Shown here piece after piece: positions 8,710-18,500 of a stretch of DNA of 34,466 nt. The notes under the pieces are model-generated. The model saw nothing but the letters and a program-made list of their open reading frames with translations, was not told the DNA's origin and did not search any database. The translations under genes were made by a program, and so were the position numbers. Location of the stretch: the NCBI GenBank assembly GCA_023416135.1, contig JAEZIF010000199.1, positions 1 through 34,466 of the forward strand. The letters are read 5' to 3'. Origin of the DNA: Pseudomonadota bacterium (GTDB lineage: Bacteria; Pseudomonadota; Alphaproteobacteria; Reyranellales; Reyranellaceae). The first letter of the stretch is position 1, and every line of letters begins with the position of its first letter.

Positions 8710-9591
8710 ATGTTCGAGCTCATCGGAATCCCGCCCCAGGCCCTGTTCGGCCAGCTTCTGCTGGGGCTGATCAACGGCGCCTTCTACGCCATGCTGAGCC
8801 TCGGCCTCGCGGTCATCTTCGGCATGCTGAACGTGATCAACTTCGCGCACGGCGCGCAGTACATGATGGGCGCCTTCGCTGCGTGGCTGCTGCTCGGTAT
8901 CCTCGACATCCCATTCTGGGCCTCGCTGGTGCTGGCGCCGATTATCGTCGGCCTGTTCGGCGTCGTGCTGGAGCGCCTGCTGCTGAAGCGCATCTACCAT
9001 CTCGACCATCTCTACGGCTTCCTGCTGACCTTCGGCCTCGCCCTGGTGATCGAGGGCCTCTTCCAGTGGAAGTGGGGCTCATCCGGCGCGCCTTATCCCA
9101 ACCCGATCCCGGGCGGCATCAATCTCGGCTTCATGTTCCTGCCGTACTATCGCGGCTTCGTCGTGGTGGCGGCGCTCGTGATCTGCCTCGCCACCTGGTA
9201 CGGCATCGAGCGCACCAAGCTCGGCGCCTACCTGCGCGCGGCCACCGAGAATCCGACGCTGGTGCGCGCCTTCGGCATCAACGTGCCGCGGCTGATCACG
9301 CTCACCTACGGCCTGGGCGTCGGGCTCGCGGCGCTGGCCGGCGTGCTGGCTGCGCCGATCCAGCAGGTCTCGGCGCTGATGGGCACCAGCCTCGTGCTGG
9401 TCGTGTTCGCTGTCGTGGTAATCGGCGGCATGGGGTCGATCATGGGCTCGATCGTCACCGGCTTCGGCCTCGGCGTGATCGAGGGCATGACCAAGGTCTT
9501 TTATCCACCGGCCTCCAACACCGTGATCTTCGTGGTCATGGCGCTGGTGCTGCTGATCAAGCCGGCCGGCCTGTTCGGGCAGACCAAATGA
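8710..9591 (+). CDS. livH: Branched-chain amino acid-type ABC transporter permease LivH
   Basis: A 293-residue inner-membrane permease with about eight predicted helices. The opening GLINGAFYAMLSLGLAVIFG and then MLNVINFAHG are diagnostic of the LivH family; the cytoplasmic loop RAATENPTLVRAFGIN is the coupling segment that meets the ATPases, and GGMGSIMGSIVTGFGLG is the conserved late region. It starts four bases after livF and overlaps livM by four bases (ATGA at 9588-9591). With LivM it forms the translocation pore. Confidence 0.93.
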   Translation: MFELIGIPPQALFGQLLLGLINGAFYAMLSLGLAVIFGMLNVINFAHGAQYMMGAFAAWLLLGILDIPFWASLVLAPIIVGLFGVVLERLLLKRIYHLDHLYGFLLTFGLALVIEGLFQWKWGSSGAPYPNPIPGGINLGFMFLPYYRGFVVVAALVICLATWYGIERTKLGAYLRAATENPTLVRAFGINVPRLITLTYGLGVGLAALAGVLAAPIQQVSALMGTSLVLVVFAVVVIGGMGSIMGSIVTGFGLGVIEGMTKVFYPPASNTVIFVVMALVLLIKPAGLFGQTK

Positions 9592-10544
9592 CCTCGCAGC
9601 GCGTGGGCTATGCCCTGCTGATCGTGCTGGCGCTCGTCGCGCCGCTGATCGCCTATCCGGTCTTCCTCATGAAGGCGCTCTGCTTCGCGCTGTTCGCCTG
9701 CGCGTTCAACCTGCTGCTGGGTTACGCGGGGTTGATGAGCTTCGGCCATGCCATGTTCTTCGGCATGGCGGGCTACTTCTACGGCCATGTCGTGAAGGCT
9801 TGGGACATGACGCCCGAGGTCGGCCTGCTGGCCGGTGTCGCGGGTGCGGCGCTGCTCGGCCTGGTCACCGGCGCGCTGGCGATCCGGCGCCAGGGCATCT
9901 ACTTCGCCATGATCACGCTCGCCTTCGCGCAGATGGTCTTCTTCTTCTGCATCCAGGCGCCGTTCACCGGCGGCGAGGACGGGCTGCAGGGCATCCCGCG
10001 CAAGGCGCTGCTGGGCGGGCTGATTCCGACCAAGAGCGACTTCGTCCTCTACTACGTCGTGCTGGCGATCTTCCTGTTCGGCTATGGCGCGATCTACCGC
10101 TTCATCCACTCGCCGTTCGGCCAGGTGCTCAAGGCGATCCGCGACAACGAGCAGCGCGCCAAGTCGCTGGGCTACGAGGCCGACCGCTACAAGCTCCTGG
10201 CCTTCGTGCTCTCGGCCGCCCTGGCCGGCCTCGCCGGCGCGACCAAGGCGATGGTGCAGCAGTTCGCGACCCTGACCGACGTTGCGGCCTCGACTTCGGG
10301 CGAGGTCGTGCTGATGGCGCTGGTCGGTGGCCTCGGCACCATCATCGGGCCGGTCGTCGGCGCGTTCATCATCGTCACCATGCAGAACTACCTGGCCTCG
10401 GCCGGCGAGTTCGTGCTGGTCATCCAAGGCGCCATCTTCGTCGTCATCGTGCTCGCCTTCCGCAAGGGCGTCGTCGGCGAGCTAGCCGACTGGTGGAAGG
10501 GCCGGCGCTCCGGCCCGCGGTCGCGGCCGACGGCGGCGGACTGA
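9588..10544 (+). CDS. livM: Branched-chain amino acid-type ABC transporter permease LivM
   Basis: A 318-residue inner-membrane permease with eight or nine helices. Family signatures are NLLLGYAGLMSFGHAMFFG, the coupling loop FGQVLKAIRDNEQRAKSLGY and LVGGLGTIIGPVVGAF. The ATG at 9588 overlaps the livH stop by four bases, so the longer open frame beginning at 8883 is an out-of-frame extension within livH and not part of the gene. Length and topology are usual for LivM. The last 15 residues are Arg/Ser/Pro-rich and probably a disordered cytoplasmic tail. Confidence 0.93.
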   Translation: MTSQRVGYALLIVLALVAPLIAYPVFLMKALCFALFACAFNLLLGYAGLMSFGHAMFFGMAGYFYGHVVKAWDMTPEVGLLAGVAGAALLGLVTGALAIRRQGIYFAMITLAFAQMVFFFCIQAPFTGGEDGLQGIPRKALLGGLIPTKSDFVLYYVVLAIFLFGYGAIYRFIHSPFGQVLKAIRDNEQRAKSLGYEADRYKLLAFVLSAALAGLAGATKAMVQQFATLTDVAASTSGEVVLMALVGGLGTIIGPVVGAFIIVTMQNYLASAGEFVLVIQGAIFVVIVLAFRKGVVGELADWWKGRRSGPRSRPTAAD

Positions 10545-10711
10545 CGGTCACTCAGTGGTTGCGCGGCCCATCAGGCATTCCTGAAGCCCTTGCACCGACG
10601 ACAGACACGATCAGCCGCCGCGGGGGCTTGCCCTGTTCGCGCTCAGCACGGCCTCTTGCCGGCCGCTTCTAATCGCGCAAGAACGGAACTTCGAACACAG
10701 GGGAGACGTCC

Positions 10712-11455
10712 ATGCCCGACACGTCCATGACTTTGTCCGACGATATCTTTGCCGAGCTGCGCAAGATCGACACGCCCACCATCACCAACGTGGTGGCGAC
10801 CTATCCCAAGAATCCCCTGTGTCTCGGCCTCTACAATCCCTGGACCGAGAACTGGTACAGCGACAGCACCATCCGCTGCCTCTATCCCGAGATGGGGCCG
10901 ATCGTCGGCTACGCTGTGACCTGCGTCTACGGTCTGCCCGATTCCAACTTCACCGGCCGGCTGTCGTTCATGGACGTGGTCGATGCGCTCGATGCCATGA
11001 AGAAGCCGACCGTCCTGGTGATCCAGCAGAAATGGCCGCCGGAGCTGCACAACAAGGCCGGCCTGGCGGGCGAGATGATGGTGAGCTCGATGATGGCCGT
11101 GGGCTGCGTCGGCATGATCTCCAACGGTCCGTCGCGCGACATCGACGCCATCCGCAAGCTCCGCTTTCAGCTTCTGCTGGGGGGCGTCACCGCGGGTCAC
11201 GGCGAGATGGCGGTGCAATCGGTCAACGTCCCGGTCTCGGTCGGCGGCATGGACGTGGCGCCCGGCGATCTGATCCATATGGACGAGAACGGTGCGGTGA
11301 AGTTCCCGCCGGCGCATGCGGAGGCGGTCGTCAAGAACGCCCGCGCTATGCTCGACGACGAGGCGCGGCGACTCGTGCTCCTGCGCAAGGCGCGTACGGC
11401 GGCAGAAGTGCGCGCTGCAAACTCGGGCGGTGCCTACACACAGAAGAAGAGCTGA
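10712..11455 (+). CDS. RraA-family protein, possible 4-hydroxy-4-methyl-2-oxoglutarate aldolase
   Basis: A 247-residue soluble protein of the RraA/HMG-aldolase fold. It contains GEMMVSSMMAVGCVGMISNG followed by SRD (Arg142, Asp143), which matches the conserved G..RD substrate and metal site, and later AVKFPPAHAEAVV, the usual helix after the active site. Relatives split 4-hydroxy-4-methyl-2-oxoglutarate or decarboxylate oxaloacetate; others only regulate RNase E, and old databases mislabel them as menaquinone methyltransferases. At 247 residues it is longer than E. coli RraA (about 160) and closer to the aldolase-type branch. GGGGAGA lies upstream of the ATG. It follows livM by 167 bases on the same strand, hinting that the imported compound enters a ring-cleavage or hydroxy-keto-acid route. 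Reaction unproven. Confidence 0.8.
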   Translation: MPDTSMTLSDDIFAELRKIDTPTITNVVATYPKNPLCLGLYNPWTENWYSDSTIRCLYPEMGPIVGYAVTCVYGLPDSNFTGRLSFMDVVDALDAMKKPTVLVIQQKWPPELHNKAGLAGEMMVSSMMAVGCVGMISNGPSRDIDAIRKLRFQLLLGGVTAGHGEMAVQSVNVPVSVGGMDVAPGDLIHMDENGAVKFPPAHAEAVVKNARAMLDDEARRLVLLRKARTAAEVRAANSGGAYTQKKS

Positions 11456-11463
11456 CCTTCGTC

Positions 11464-13584
11464 ATGGCCGACGCGGCGGCCGTTCGGCCAACACGTTGGG
11501 GGCTGGCGGCGAAGCTTTTCGCTGTCCTGATCCTGCTGGGCGCCGTCGCCGTGCTGATCACCGGCAGCCTGGGCTACGTCAGGGCGCGCGATGCGCTCGA
11601 GCAGACGATCTTCAACCAGCTCACGGCCCAGCGCGAAAGCAAGGCGCATCAGGTCACGATCTATTTTCGGACCATCCGCGCCGACCTGCGTCTGCTCTCG
11701 ACATCGAAGATGGTGGTCGACGCCATGCGCGGCTTCCGCGAGGCTGTCGACGAGCTAAATGCCAGGTCGGTGCCTCCGGACGTACACGAAAGCGTCGTCA
11801 ACTGGTACGAAACCGACTACATGCCGATGGTGCGCCGGTTGCTCGGCCCCAATACGCCGCTCCAGGAGTTTCTCCCAGTCGGCACGGCTCCATACTTCCT
11901 CCAGGACTGGTACATCGTCGACAACCCCCATCCCAAGGAGCGGCGAAAGCTTGTCGACCAGGCGGGCGAGGGTGCTTACGCCAAGCTGCACGCACTTTAT
12001 CAGCCGTTGCTGCGCACTGCGGCCTCGACGCTGAACTTCGCCGATCTGCTGTTGGTAGATTCGCGCAGCGGCCAGATCATCTACACCGTGGAGAAAGATC
12101 CGGAGTTCGGCACCTCTTTGAGAGCCGGGCCCTATCGTCAGTCCAATCTTGCCGTCGCCGTCGCACGCTGCGCTCAGACGCCGGATCCGTCGATGACCTG
12201 CCTGGAGGACTTTTCCGACTTCATGCCGGCGAACGGCGCACCGCAGGCTTTCATGGCTGCGCCGGTCATCGATCACGGTGCCGTCATCGGCGTGCTGGTA
12301 GCCCAGCTCTCGATCGACGAAATCGACAATATCGTGACTGGCGGCCGCCGCTGGCAGCACGAAGGCTTCGGAACGACCGGAGAAGCCTATCTGATAGGTC
12401 CCGACTTTCGGGTTCGCTCCAGCCCGCGCCTGTTCTTCGAGAATCGCGACGCCTACTTCAAGGAGTTGGAGGACGGTCAGACGTCCAAGGAAGACATCGA
12501 GGACGTTCGCCGTTACGGCACGCCCGTCCTGCAACAGAAGATCGATACCCGGGCCAGCCGTGCCGCGTTGGGCGGTGTCGAAGGCACGGGAGAGGTCCTC
12601 AGCTATCGCGGCGTCCCGACCCTTGCCTCGTGGGGGCCGGTGCGGATCTCCGGCGTCAACTGGGCCTTGATCGTGAAGATCGACTCCTCCGAGGCCTTCG
12701 CCCCCGTTCGCCGTCTCGAACGCGATCTCATGATCGTGGGCGGCGTGGCATTGATCGTGGTGCTGGTGACGGCCGCATGGCTCTCGCGCTCTCTGCTGGG
12801 GCCGTTGCGGGAGCTCACGGCAGGCGTACGCCGCTTTGCCGCCGGCGATCACAATGCCCATGTGCCGGTGCGCACGCGCGATGAGATCGGCCAGCTTTGC
12901 GCGGCGTTCAACGGCATGGTCGACGAGATCAGCGAGAAGAATGTCCTCATCGAAAGCAAGAACCGGGAAAACGAGGAACTGCTGCTGAACGTCCTGCCGG
13001 CGCCGATCGCCAATCGCCTGCGCGGCGGCGAGAAGGGGATCGCCGACGGCTTCGCCGAGGTCACGGTGGCGTTCGCCGACCTGGTCGGCTTCACCGCCAT
13101 GTCGTCGGAGATGCCGCCGGCTGAGGTCGTGGAACTTCTGAACGGCCTGTTCAGCCGCTTCGACGAAGCCGCCCGCGAACTCGGCATCGAGAAGATCAAG
13201 ACGGTGGGCGACGCCTACATGGCCGTATGCGGCCTGCCGGTGGCGGTGCCCGACCACGCCGCCCGCATGGTGCGTATGGCGATCCGCATGGTGCACATCA
13301 CCCGCGAGCACGCCCTGGAGCACAAGGTCTCGATGAAGCTCAGGGTCGGCATCAACAGCGGACCGGTCGTGGCCGGCGTCATCGGCAAGAGCAAGTACAT
13401 TTACGACCTCTGGGGAGACACGGTGAACCTTGCGAGTCGCATGGAATCGGGCGGCGTGCCCGACATGATCCAGGTGACACGCCCGGTCTATCAGGCGCTG
13501 AAGAACCAATTCACGTTTGAGGCGCGCGGCGAGATCGAGGTCAAGGGCAAGGGTAATGTCGAGGCATGGCTGTTGAAGATGTAG
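11464..13584 (+). CDS. Membrane class III adenylate cyclase with extracytoplasmic sensor and HAMP domain
   Basis: A 706-residue protein. A first transmembrane helix (about 15-37), a large periplasmic sensor-like region (about 40-415, Cache-like by its layout), a second helix (about 421-441), a HAMP domain (about 442-495), a short helical signalling linker and a C-terminal cyclase domain (about 525-706). Key cyclase residues are intact: metal Asp539 (FADLVGFT) and Asp583 (GDAYM), purine-selecting Lys579 (EKIKT) and Asp648 (YDLWG), and transition-state Asn655 and Arg659 (NLASR). Lys plus Asp indicates ATP use, so cAMP, not cGMP, is the expected product. It starts eight bases after the rraA-like stop with a weak AGAAGAAGAG ribosome site, so it may be coupled to that gene. 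The bound signal is unknown. Confidence 0.9.
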   Translation: MADAAAVRPTRWGLAAKLFAVLILLGAVAVLITGSLGYVRARDALEQTIFNQLTAQRESKAHQVTIYFRTIRADLRLLSTSKMVVDAMRGFREAVDELNARSVPPDVHESVVNWYETDYMPMVRRLLGPNTPLQEFLPVGTAPYFLQDWYIVDNPHPKERRKLVDQAGEGAYAKLHALYQPLLRTAASTLNFADLLLVDSRSGQIIYTVEKDPEFGTSLRAGPYRQSNLAVAVARCAQTPDPSMTCLEDFSDFMPANGAPQAFMAAPVIDHGAVIGVLVAQLSIDEIDNIVTGGRRWQHEGFGTTGEAYLIGPDFRVRSSPRLFFENRDAYFKELEDGQTSKEDIEDVRRYGTPVLQQKIDTRASRAALGGVEGTGEVLSYRGVPTLASWGPVRISGVNWALIVKIDSSEAFAPVRRLERDLMIVGGVALIVVLVTAAWLSRSLLGPLRELTAGVRRFAAGDHNAHVPVRTRDEIGQLCAAFNGMVDEISEKNVLIESKNRENEELLLNVLPAPIANRLRGGEKGIADGFAEVTVAFADLVGFTAMSSEMPPAEVVELLNGLFSRFDEAARELGIEKIKTVGDAYMAVCGLPVAVPDHAARMVRMAIRMVHITREHALEHKVSMKLRVGINSGPVVAGVIGKSKYIYDLWGDTVNLASRMESGGVPDMIQVTRPVYQALKNQFTFEARGEIEVKGKGNVEAWLLKM

Positions 13585-13646
13585 CCCTACGCCCCTTGCA
13601 TCCCGGCGGGAGATCGCGATTATCGCCTCCAAGGGAGCTCAACAGC

Positions 13647-14147
13647 ATGGTATCAGGTAGCCGCCAGCGCGTTCTGGCGCTTCTCGCGTCTTTCGTCGCC
13701 GGATTTCTCGCGACGCTACCGTCATCGGCACAAGACTCCCCCGTTTCCGGTTGGCGGGTCGAGTGCACCAGCGACGGCAAGGTCCTGGACTGCCGAGCCG
13801 TCCAACAAATGATCAACCGCGAGGACAAGCAGCTCGTGGCGCAGCTCACCGCCCGCACTGCACCGGAGACCAAGGCGCCCAGCCTGACTATCCAACTCCC
13901 CCTTGGCATCAGCCTGACAGAGCCCATCCAGCTCAAGGTCGACAACGGCGCTGTCGAACGCTTGCCGGTGCAGACCTGCACCAATGCCGGCTGCATCGTC
14001 TCGATCCCCTTGAAAGACCCGTTCCTGGCGTCGATGCGAAGCGGCACGACCCTTAAAGTCGCGCTCCAGGATCCCAACAAGCGGGCAATCAACATCGATG
14101 TGCCGTTGCTGGGTTTCGGCCTCGCCTTCGACAAAGCGACCAAATAA
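13647..14147 (+). CDS. Invasion-associated locus B (IalB) family secreted protein
   Basis: A 166-residue protein with a Sec signal peptide (residues about 1-28, hydrophobic LALLASFVAGFLATL, cleavage near SSAQ). The mature part starts GWRVEC and contains four cysteines, in WRVEC, VLDC, QTC and GC, with the LPLGISLTEPIQLKVD segment typical of IalB-family proteins, common in Alphaproteobacteria. The function in non-pathogens is unclear; it is likely periplasmic. The ATG at 13647 has AAGGGAG at 13631-13637, about nine bases upstream, which rules out the longer start at 13566. It follows the cyclase gene by 62 bases and may be co-transcribed. Confidence 0.8.
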   Translation: MVSGSRQRVLALLASFVAGFLATLPSSAQDSPVSGWRVECTSDGKVLDCRAVQQMINREDKQLVAQLTARTAPETKAPSLTIQLPLGISLTEPIQLKVDNGAVERLPVQTCTNAGCIVSIPLKDPFLASMRSGTTLKVALQDPNKRAINIDVPLLGFGLAFDKATK

Positions 14148-14316
14148 CGGGGCGTCGCCCTCCCGTGGACGGGGGTAAAAGTCACCGGCTAAGTCGATTT
14201 TTGCCACAATGGGCCATCATATTGGCAGTGGATTTGGGGATCGACCCCATTGAAAAATCATCACTTTTTGCGCAAATGTTGCCCTTGCGAAACGGGCTGA
14301 ACGGGGCAGTCGGGTA

Positions 14317-15312
14317 GTGGCGACGAGCGGAACGATGAAAAGGGTCATGACCGGGGCGATGGCGGTGGTAGCCGTCGCCGTGGCGGCGGCATGGATTGCC
14401 CGCAGCCAGCAGACGGCCAATGGCACGTCCGCGGCGGCGACGGTCGGCCCGCTGATTGCCCGCGGTTACACCGAAGCTCCGTCCGGCACGGTAATGATCG
14501 CAAACGATCCCAATGGGGGGTCGGTGCTGAAGGAACTGCGTATCAAGGAGGGGCAGTTCGTCAAGCGCGGCGAGATCATAGCGGTAATGGCCAATTATTC
14601 CGGGGCCGAGGTCAACCTGAAAATCGCCGAAAACAATCTCCTGAAGGCGGAGCGGACGCGCGACGCCATTCTGAAGGGCACCCGAGTCGTCGATCTCCAG
14701 CTCGAGGAAGATTCTCTGAAGTCGGCAGTCGAAAGCGAACGGTTGCGGACAATAGTACGCAACCGTTCCGGTAAGCCGCCCGCGGAAAAGGAACTCGAAG
14801 TCCGGCTGTCTGAGCAGAGGATCCAGAACCAAGAAGCCGGCCTCGCACTCAGCAAACGGCGCCTGCAGATCGACCTCGAGCAGAATGCCATTGATATCGT
14901 TCGGCTGAAGGCAGCGGTCGATCAGGCTCTTCGTATCCGCGAAGAGGCCCTTGTGCGCTCACCCATCGATGGCGTCGTCACTCAGATCAATTCACGCGAG
15001 GGCGAGATGGCGTCGGGCGTGGGCATCGCCAAGGTCGTCGATATGAAGCAGCTGCGTGTCTTCGCGACGGTCGACGAATTGCATCTGCCGCGCCTGAAGG
15101 TGGGCTCGCCGGTCGAAGTCACCTTCCGCGGCAGCCCAACTGTGTACAAGGGCAAGATCGCCATCGCCCCCATGGCCGTGAAGCGCGAAAAGCGCAGCGA
15201 AGCAGATCTCGGTGTGGCCAACGTTCGCCAGATCGAGGTCGAGATCCAGGCCGACGACGGAATAATCTTTCCCGAGATGCTGGGGCGCGAGGCACGCGTT
15301 ACCTTCCTGTGA
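14317..15312 (+). CDS. HlyD-type membrane fusion / periplasmic adaptor protein
   Basis: A 331-residue periplasmic adaptor. An N-terminal membrane anchor (about residues 7-27, MKRVMTGAMAVVAVAVAAAW) is followed by the first half of a lipoyl domain (VLKELRIKEGQFVKRGE), a coiled-coil hairpin (about 95-210), the second lipoyl half (ALVRSPIDGVVTQINSREGE) and a beta-barrel domain (VFATVDELHLPRLKVGSPV). Such proteins bridge inner-membrane exporters and outer-membrane channels. No ABC, RND or TolC gene is adjacent, which is unusual. The start is uncertain: GTG at 14317 or ATG at 14335, neither with a strong ribosome site; both keep the anchor. It may use a partner encoded elsewhere. Confidence 0.85.
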   Translation: MATSGTMKRVMTGAMAVVAVAVAAAWIARSQQTANGTSAAATVGPLIARGYTEAPSGTVMIANDPNGGSVLKELRIKEGQFVKRGEIIAVMANYSGAEVNLKIAENNLLKAERTRDAILKGTRVVDLQLEEDSLKSAVESERLRTIVRNRSGKPPAEKELEVRLSEQRIQNQEAGLALSKRRLQIDLEQNAIDIVRLKAAVDQALRIREEALVRSPIDGVVTQINSREGEMASGVGIAKVVDMKQLRVFATVDELHLPRLKVGSPVEVTFRGSPTVYKGKIAIAPMAVKREKRSEADLGVANVRQIEVEIQADDGIIFPEMLGREARVTFL

Positions 15313-15599
15313 GGGTGTCGATTTCCACGTAGGCAGGCCCCTGGCGGCATGTAACAGTTATTGAACACTCGCGGCGGCGTGGAATGCAGACACGCAGCTA
15401 AACGCACGGGAGCCGAAAAGGGGAGAGAAACCCAGGAGCGGAAATCCGGAAGCAGCGGCCATGGACCTCACGGTGCGTAGGTAGCAACACAATGGCCAGC
15501 CGGAGTGGCGACCGGCCCGCGAGTTGTCAAGTCATGCAATAAAGGCCAGGATCGTTATTGAGCCACGCAACCTGTGGCGGCTTCAGCGGTTTCTAACCC
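15313..15599. promoter_or_regulatory. Leader region upstream of the glucan/trehalose operon
   Basis: 287 bases with no convincing gene; since the next seven genes are tightly packed, the operon promoter most likely lies here. I see an 8-base direct repeat GTTATTGA at 15357-15364 and 15554-15561 and a small hairpin around GCCGG and CCGGC near 15498-15516. No clear -35/-10 pair and no strong ribosome site before the ATG at 15600 could be assigned. Confidence 0.35.
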
Positions 15600-18500
15600 A
15601 TGGGCAGGTGCTTGAAGTCCACGGCCGGAACGGCCGGGGTGGGGGAGGCGCTTGAGCGTCTGCAGGCGCAGCCGCTCGGCATCTGCCATCTCGATGATTT
15701 CCACGCCAATAATTGGCAGGGAAGGCTGGCACGGGTGGCCGAGCTGGGTCTTGGCTACGTTTGTCTCAATCCCTTTCTCACCCGGCGCAACGAGTCTTTG
15801 CTGGTCACCGATCTCGCCCGGCCGAACCCGGGGCTGGGGATTGGCGGCTCGGTCGAAGATGCGGTCCATGAGATATCCGCGTTGTGTGGACGGCATGGCC
15901 TAAGCCTTTGCCTCGATGTCGTGCTCGACCGGCTGGCATTCGACGGTGCCAGCGCCCGCGAGGCCGGAGACCTGTTCGAACGTCGATACAAGAGTAGCGT
16001 TGTCGATCCACGCCTCGACGTCTCAATCGGCCATGCCGTCACCGTCCGGCCCGACGCCGATCGCATCGCGCCCTGGTGGGCTGCGCACCTCGTGCGACTG
16101 AGCAATGCCGGCGCGGCGGCCTTCCGCCTTCTCGGCCTCGGTCTTCTGCCGACCGGCACCATGGGCGGGATAGTTGCAGCGACCCGCCGCGAGGCCGCCT
16201 GCGTCCTGTGGGCCTGGACACCTGGCCTTGCCTGGTCGCAGCACGAAGAGCTGGCGGGAGCGGGCCTCGACGGCGTCTTTGCGTCCACAGCCTGGTGGGA
16301 CGGAAGCGCCGCTTGGTACGTCGAGGAGCTCGATTCACTTGCTCGCGTTGCGCCAGTCATCGGTGTGGTGGCGGAAACGCGTAGCCAGCCGGTCGACGCA
16401 ACGGCACGGCGTCGTGCCCTGCGGCTCGCCGCTGCCACGACCGACGGCCTGTTCGTTCCGGAAGAATTTACCGCTGGTATCGAGGAGGAGGTCCGACGAG
16501 CGGCGACAGACCTCCAACGTCGTCGCCCATCGACGAAGTCCGTTCGTCGCCTGACAGGGTCTTCGTCGACAGTGACGGCGCTGGTGCGTCTCGACGCCGT
16601 CGATCCACGGCAGGCGCAGCATGGTCTTGTCGTGCTGATAAACGGCGATTGTGCCAAGGAGCAGGCTGTGCCGGTGAGCCTGGATCCGCTCGATCCGGTG
16701 GCCGGGGCCGTGCTGGGTGAACCCCGCCTGCTCGATGGGCGATCGATGCCCGATCGCCTGCAACCCGGCGAAGTGGCGAGGGCCGAGGTCGCCGCCGTCA
16801 ATTCGGTAAGGAAGGGAAAATCACCGTCGGCCAGCGCAGCTACGACCCGCTCTCCAGTGGTAGTCGACCGCGTCGTCCCCCAGGCGCGTGGTTTTGCGGT
16901 GCGCCGCATCATCGGCCGGCCGGTCACGGTGGAAGCCGACATCTTTGCCGATGGCCACGACGTTCTTGCGGCCGAGCTGCTCTGGCGCGAAGCGGGCGAG
17001 TCGGAATGGCGGCGCTTGCCCATGGCGCCACTGGGCAACGACCGCTGGCGCGGCAGCATGGTGCCTCGGCGGATCGGCCGGCATTTCTTCACGATTGAAG
17101 CCTGGCGCGACGAATACGGCAGCCTGAGCCACGCTCTCGAGGTCAAGAGCCGTGCCGGTGTCGATGTCACTGTCGACATTGCCGATGCCGTTGCCCATCT
17201 GCGCCGGTTGGGGCTTGACGAGCTTGTCGCCAAGCTGGACCGTGCCGAGGCCGCTGATGCCGTGCGGCTATTGACGGCTGCCGAAACCCATCACGTGGTG
17301 GCGGCGAGAGACGTTCGTAGCCTCCCTTGCCGACATCCCGAGATCGCCGTCGAAGTCGAGCGGCCGCAGGCGGAGTTCGCGAGCTGGTACGAGCTCTTCC
17401 CACGCTCTCTGGGAACTTTCGACGACGTCGTTGCTCATCTGCCGCGCATTCGCGACATGGGGTTCGACGTCCTCTATTTTCCGCCCATCCATCCCATCGG
17501 CACGACCAATCGCAAGGGCCGCAACAATTCGCTGAAGGCGGCACCGGATGACCCCGGCAGCCCATACGCGATCGGCGCCAGCGATGGCGGCCATGACGCG
17601 ATCCATGCGGCTCTGGGCACCCCGCAGAGCTTCAGGCGGTTGGTCGCCGCTGCTCGTGAGCAGGGGCTGGAGATCGCGCTCGATTTCGCCATCCAGTGTT
17701 CACCCGATCATCCCTGGCTCCGCGAGCATCCTGAGTGGTTCCGCCGCCGTGCCGACGGCTCGATCCGCTTCGCCGAGAACCCGCCTAAGAAGTACGAAGA
17801 CATCGTCAACGTCGACTTCTACGCTGAAGGCGCGATGCCCGGGCTATGGCTGGCGTTGCGAGATGTCGTGCTGCACTGGGCAGATGAAGGCGTGCGGATC
17901 TTCCGGGTCGACAATCCGCACACCAAGCCGCTGCCCTTCTGGGAGTGGATGATCGCCGATATCCGCAGCCGGCATCCAGATGTGATCTTCCTGGCCGAGG
18001 CCTTCACGCGGCCCGCCATGATGTATCGGCTCGCCAAGATCGGTTTCTCGCAGTCGTACACGTACTTCACCTGGCGCAACACAAAGGCCGAGATCACTGA
18101 CTACCTGCGCGAGCTCACCACAACGGACGTGGCCGACTATTACCGGCCGCACTTTTTCGTCAACACGCCCGACATCAATCCTTACTACCTGCAGAGCTCG
18201 GGCCGCGGCGGTTTCCTGATACGCGCCGCTTTGGCTGCGACCTTGTCCGGCCTGTGGGGCATCTATTCCGGCTTCGAGCTCTGTGAAGCCGCGGCCCTGC
18301 CCGGCCGCGAGGAATACCTCGACTCGGAGAAATACGAGGTGCGACAGCGCCATTTCAATGCTCCCGGCAACATCGTGGCCGAGATCACGTCGCTCAATCG
18401 CCTGCGCCGCCTGCATCCAGCGCTCCACAGCCATCTCGGCGTGCGCTTCTACAATGCCTTCAACGACCAGATCTTGGTCTACGGCAAGCCGTCGCCTGAC

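Noticed and set aside
11755..13632. Long minus-strand open frame (625 codons) opposite the adenylate cyclase gene
   Set aside because: It is antisense to a gene with complete catalytic motifs, is His/Arg/Ala-rich as expected from high-GC antisense frames, and has no family signature or ribosome site.
14148..14180. GC-rich hairpin after the IalB-like gene
   Set aside because: Several short overlapping stems, none longer than five pairs, and no T tract; not a convincing terminator.
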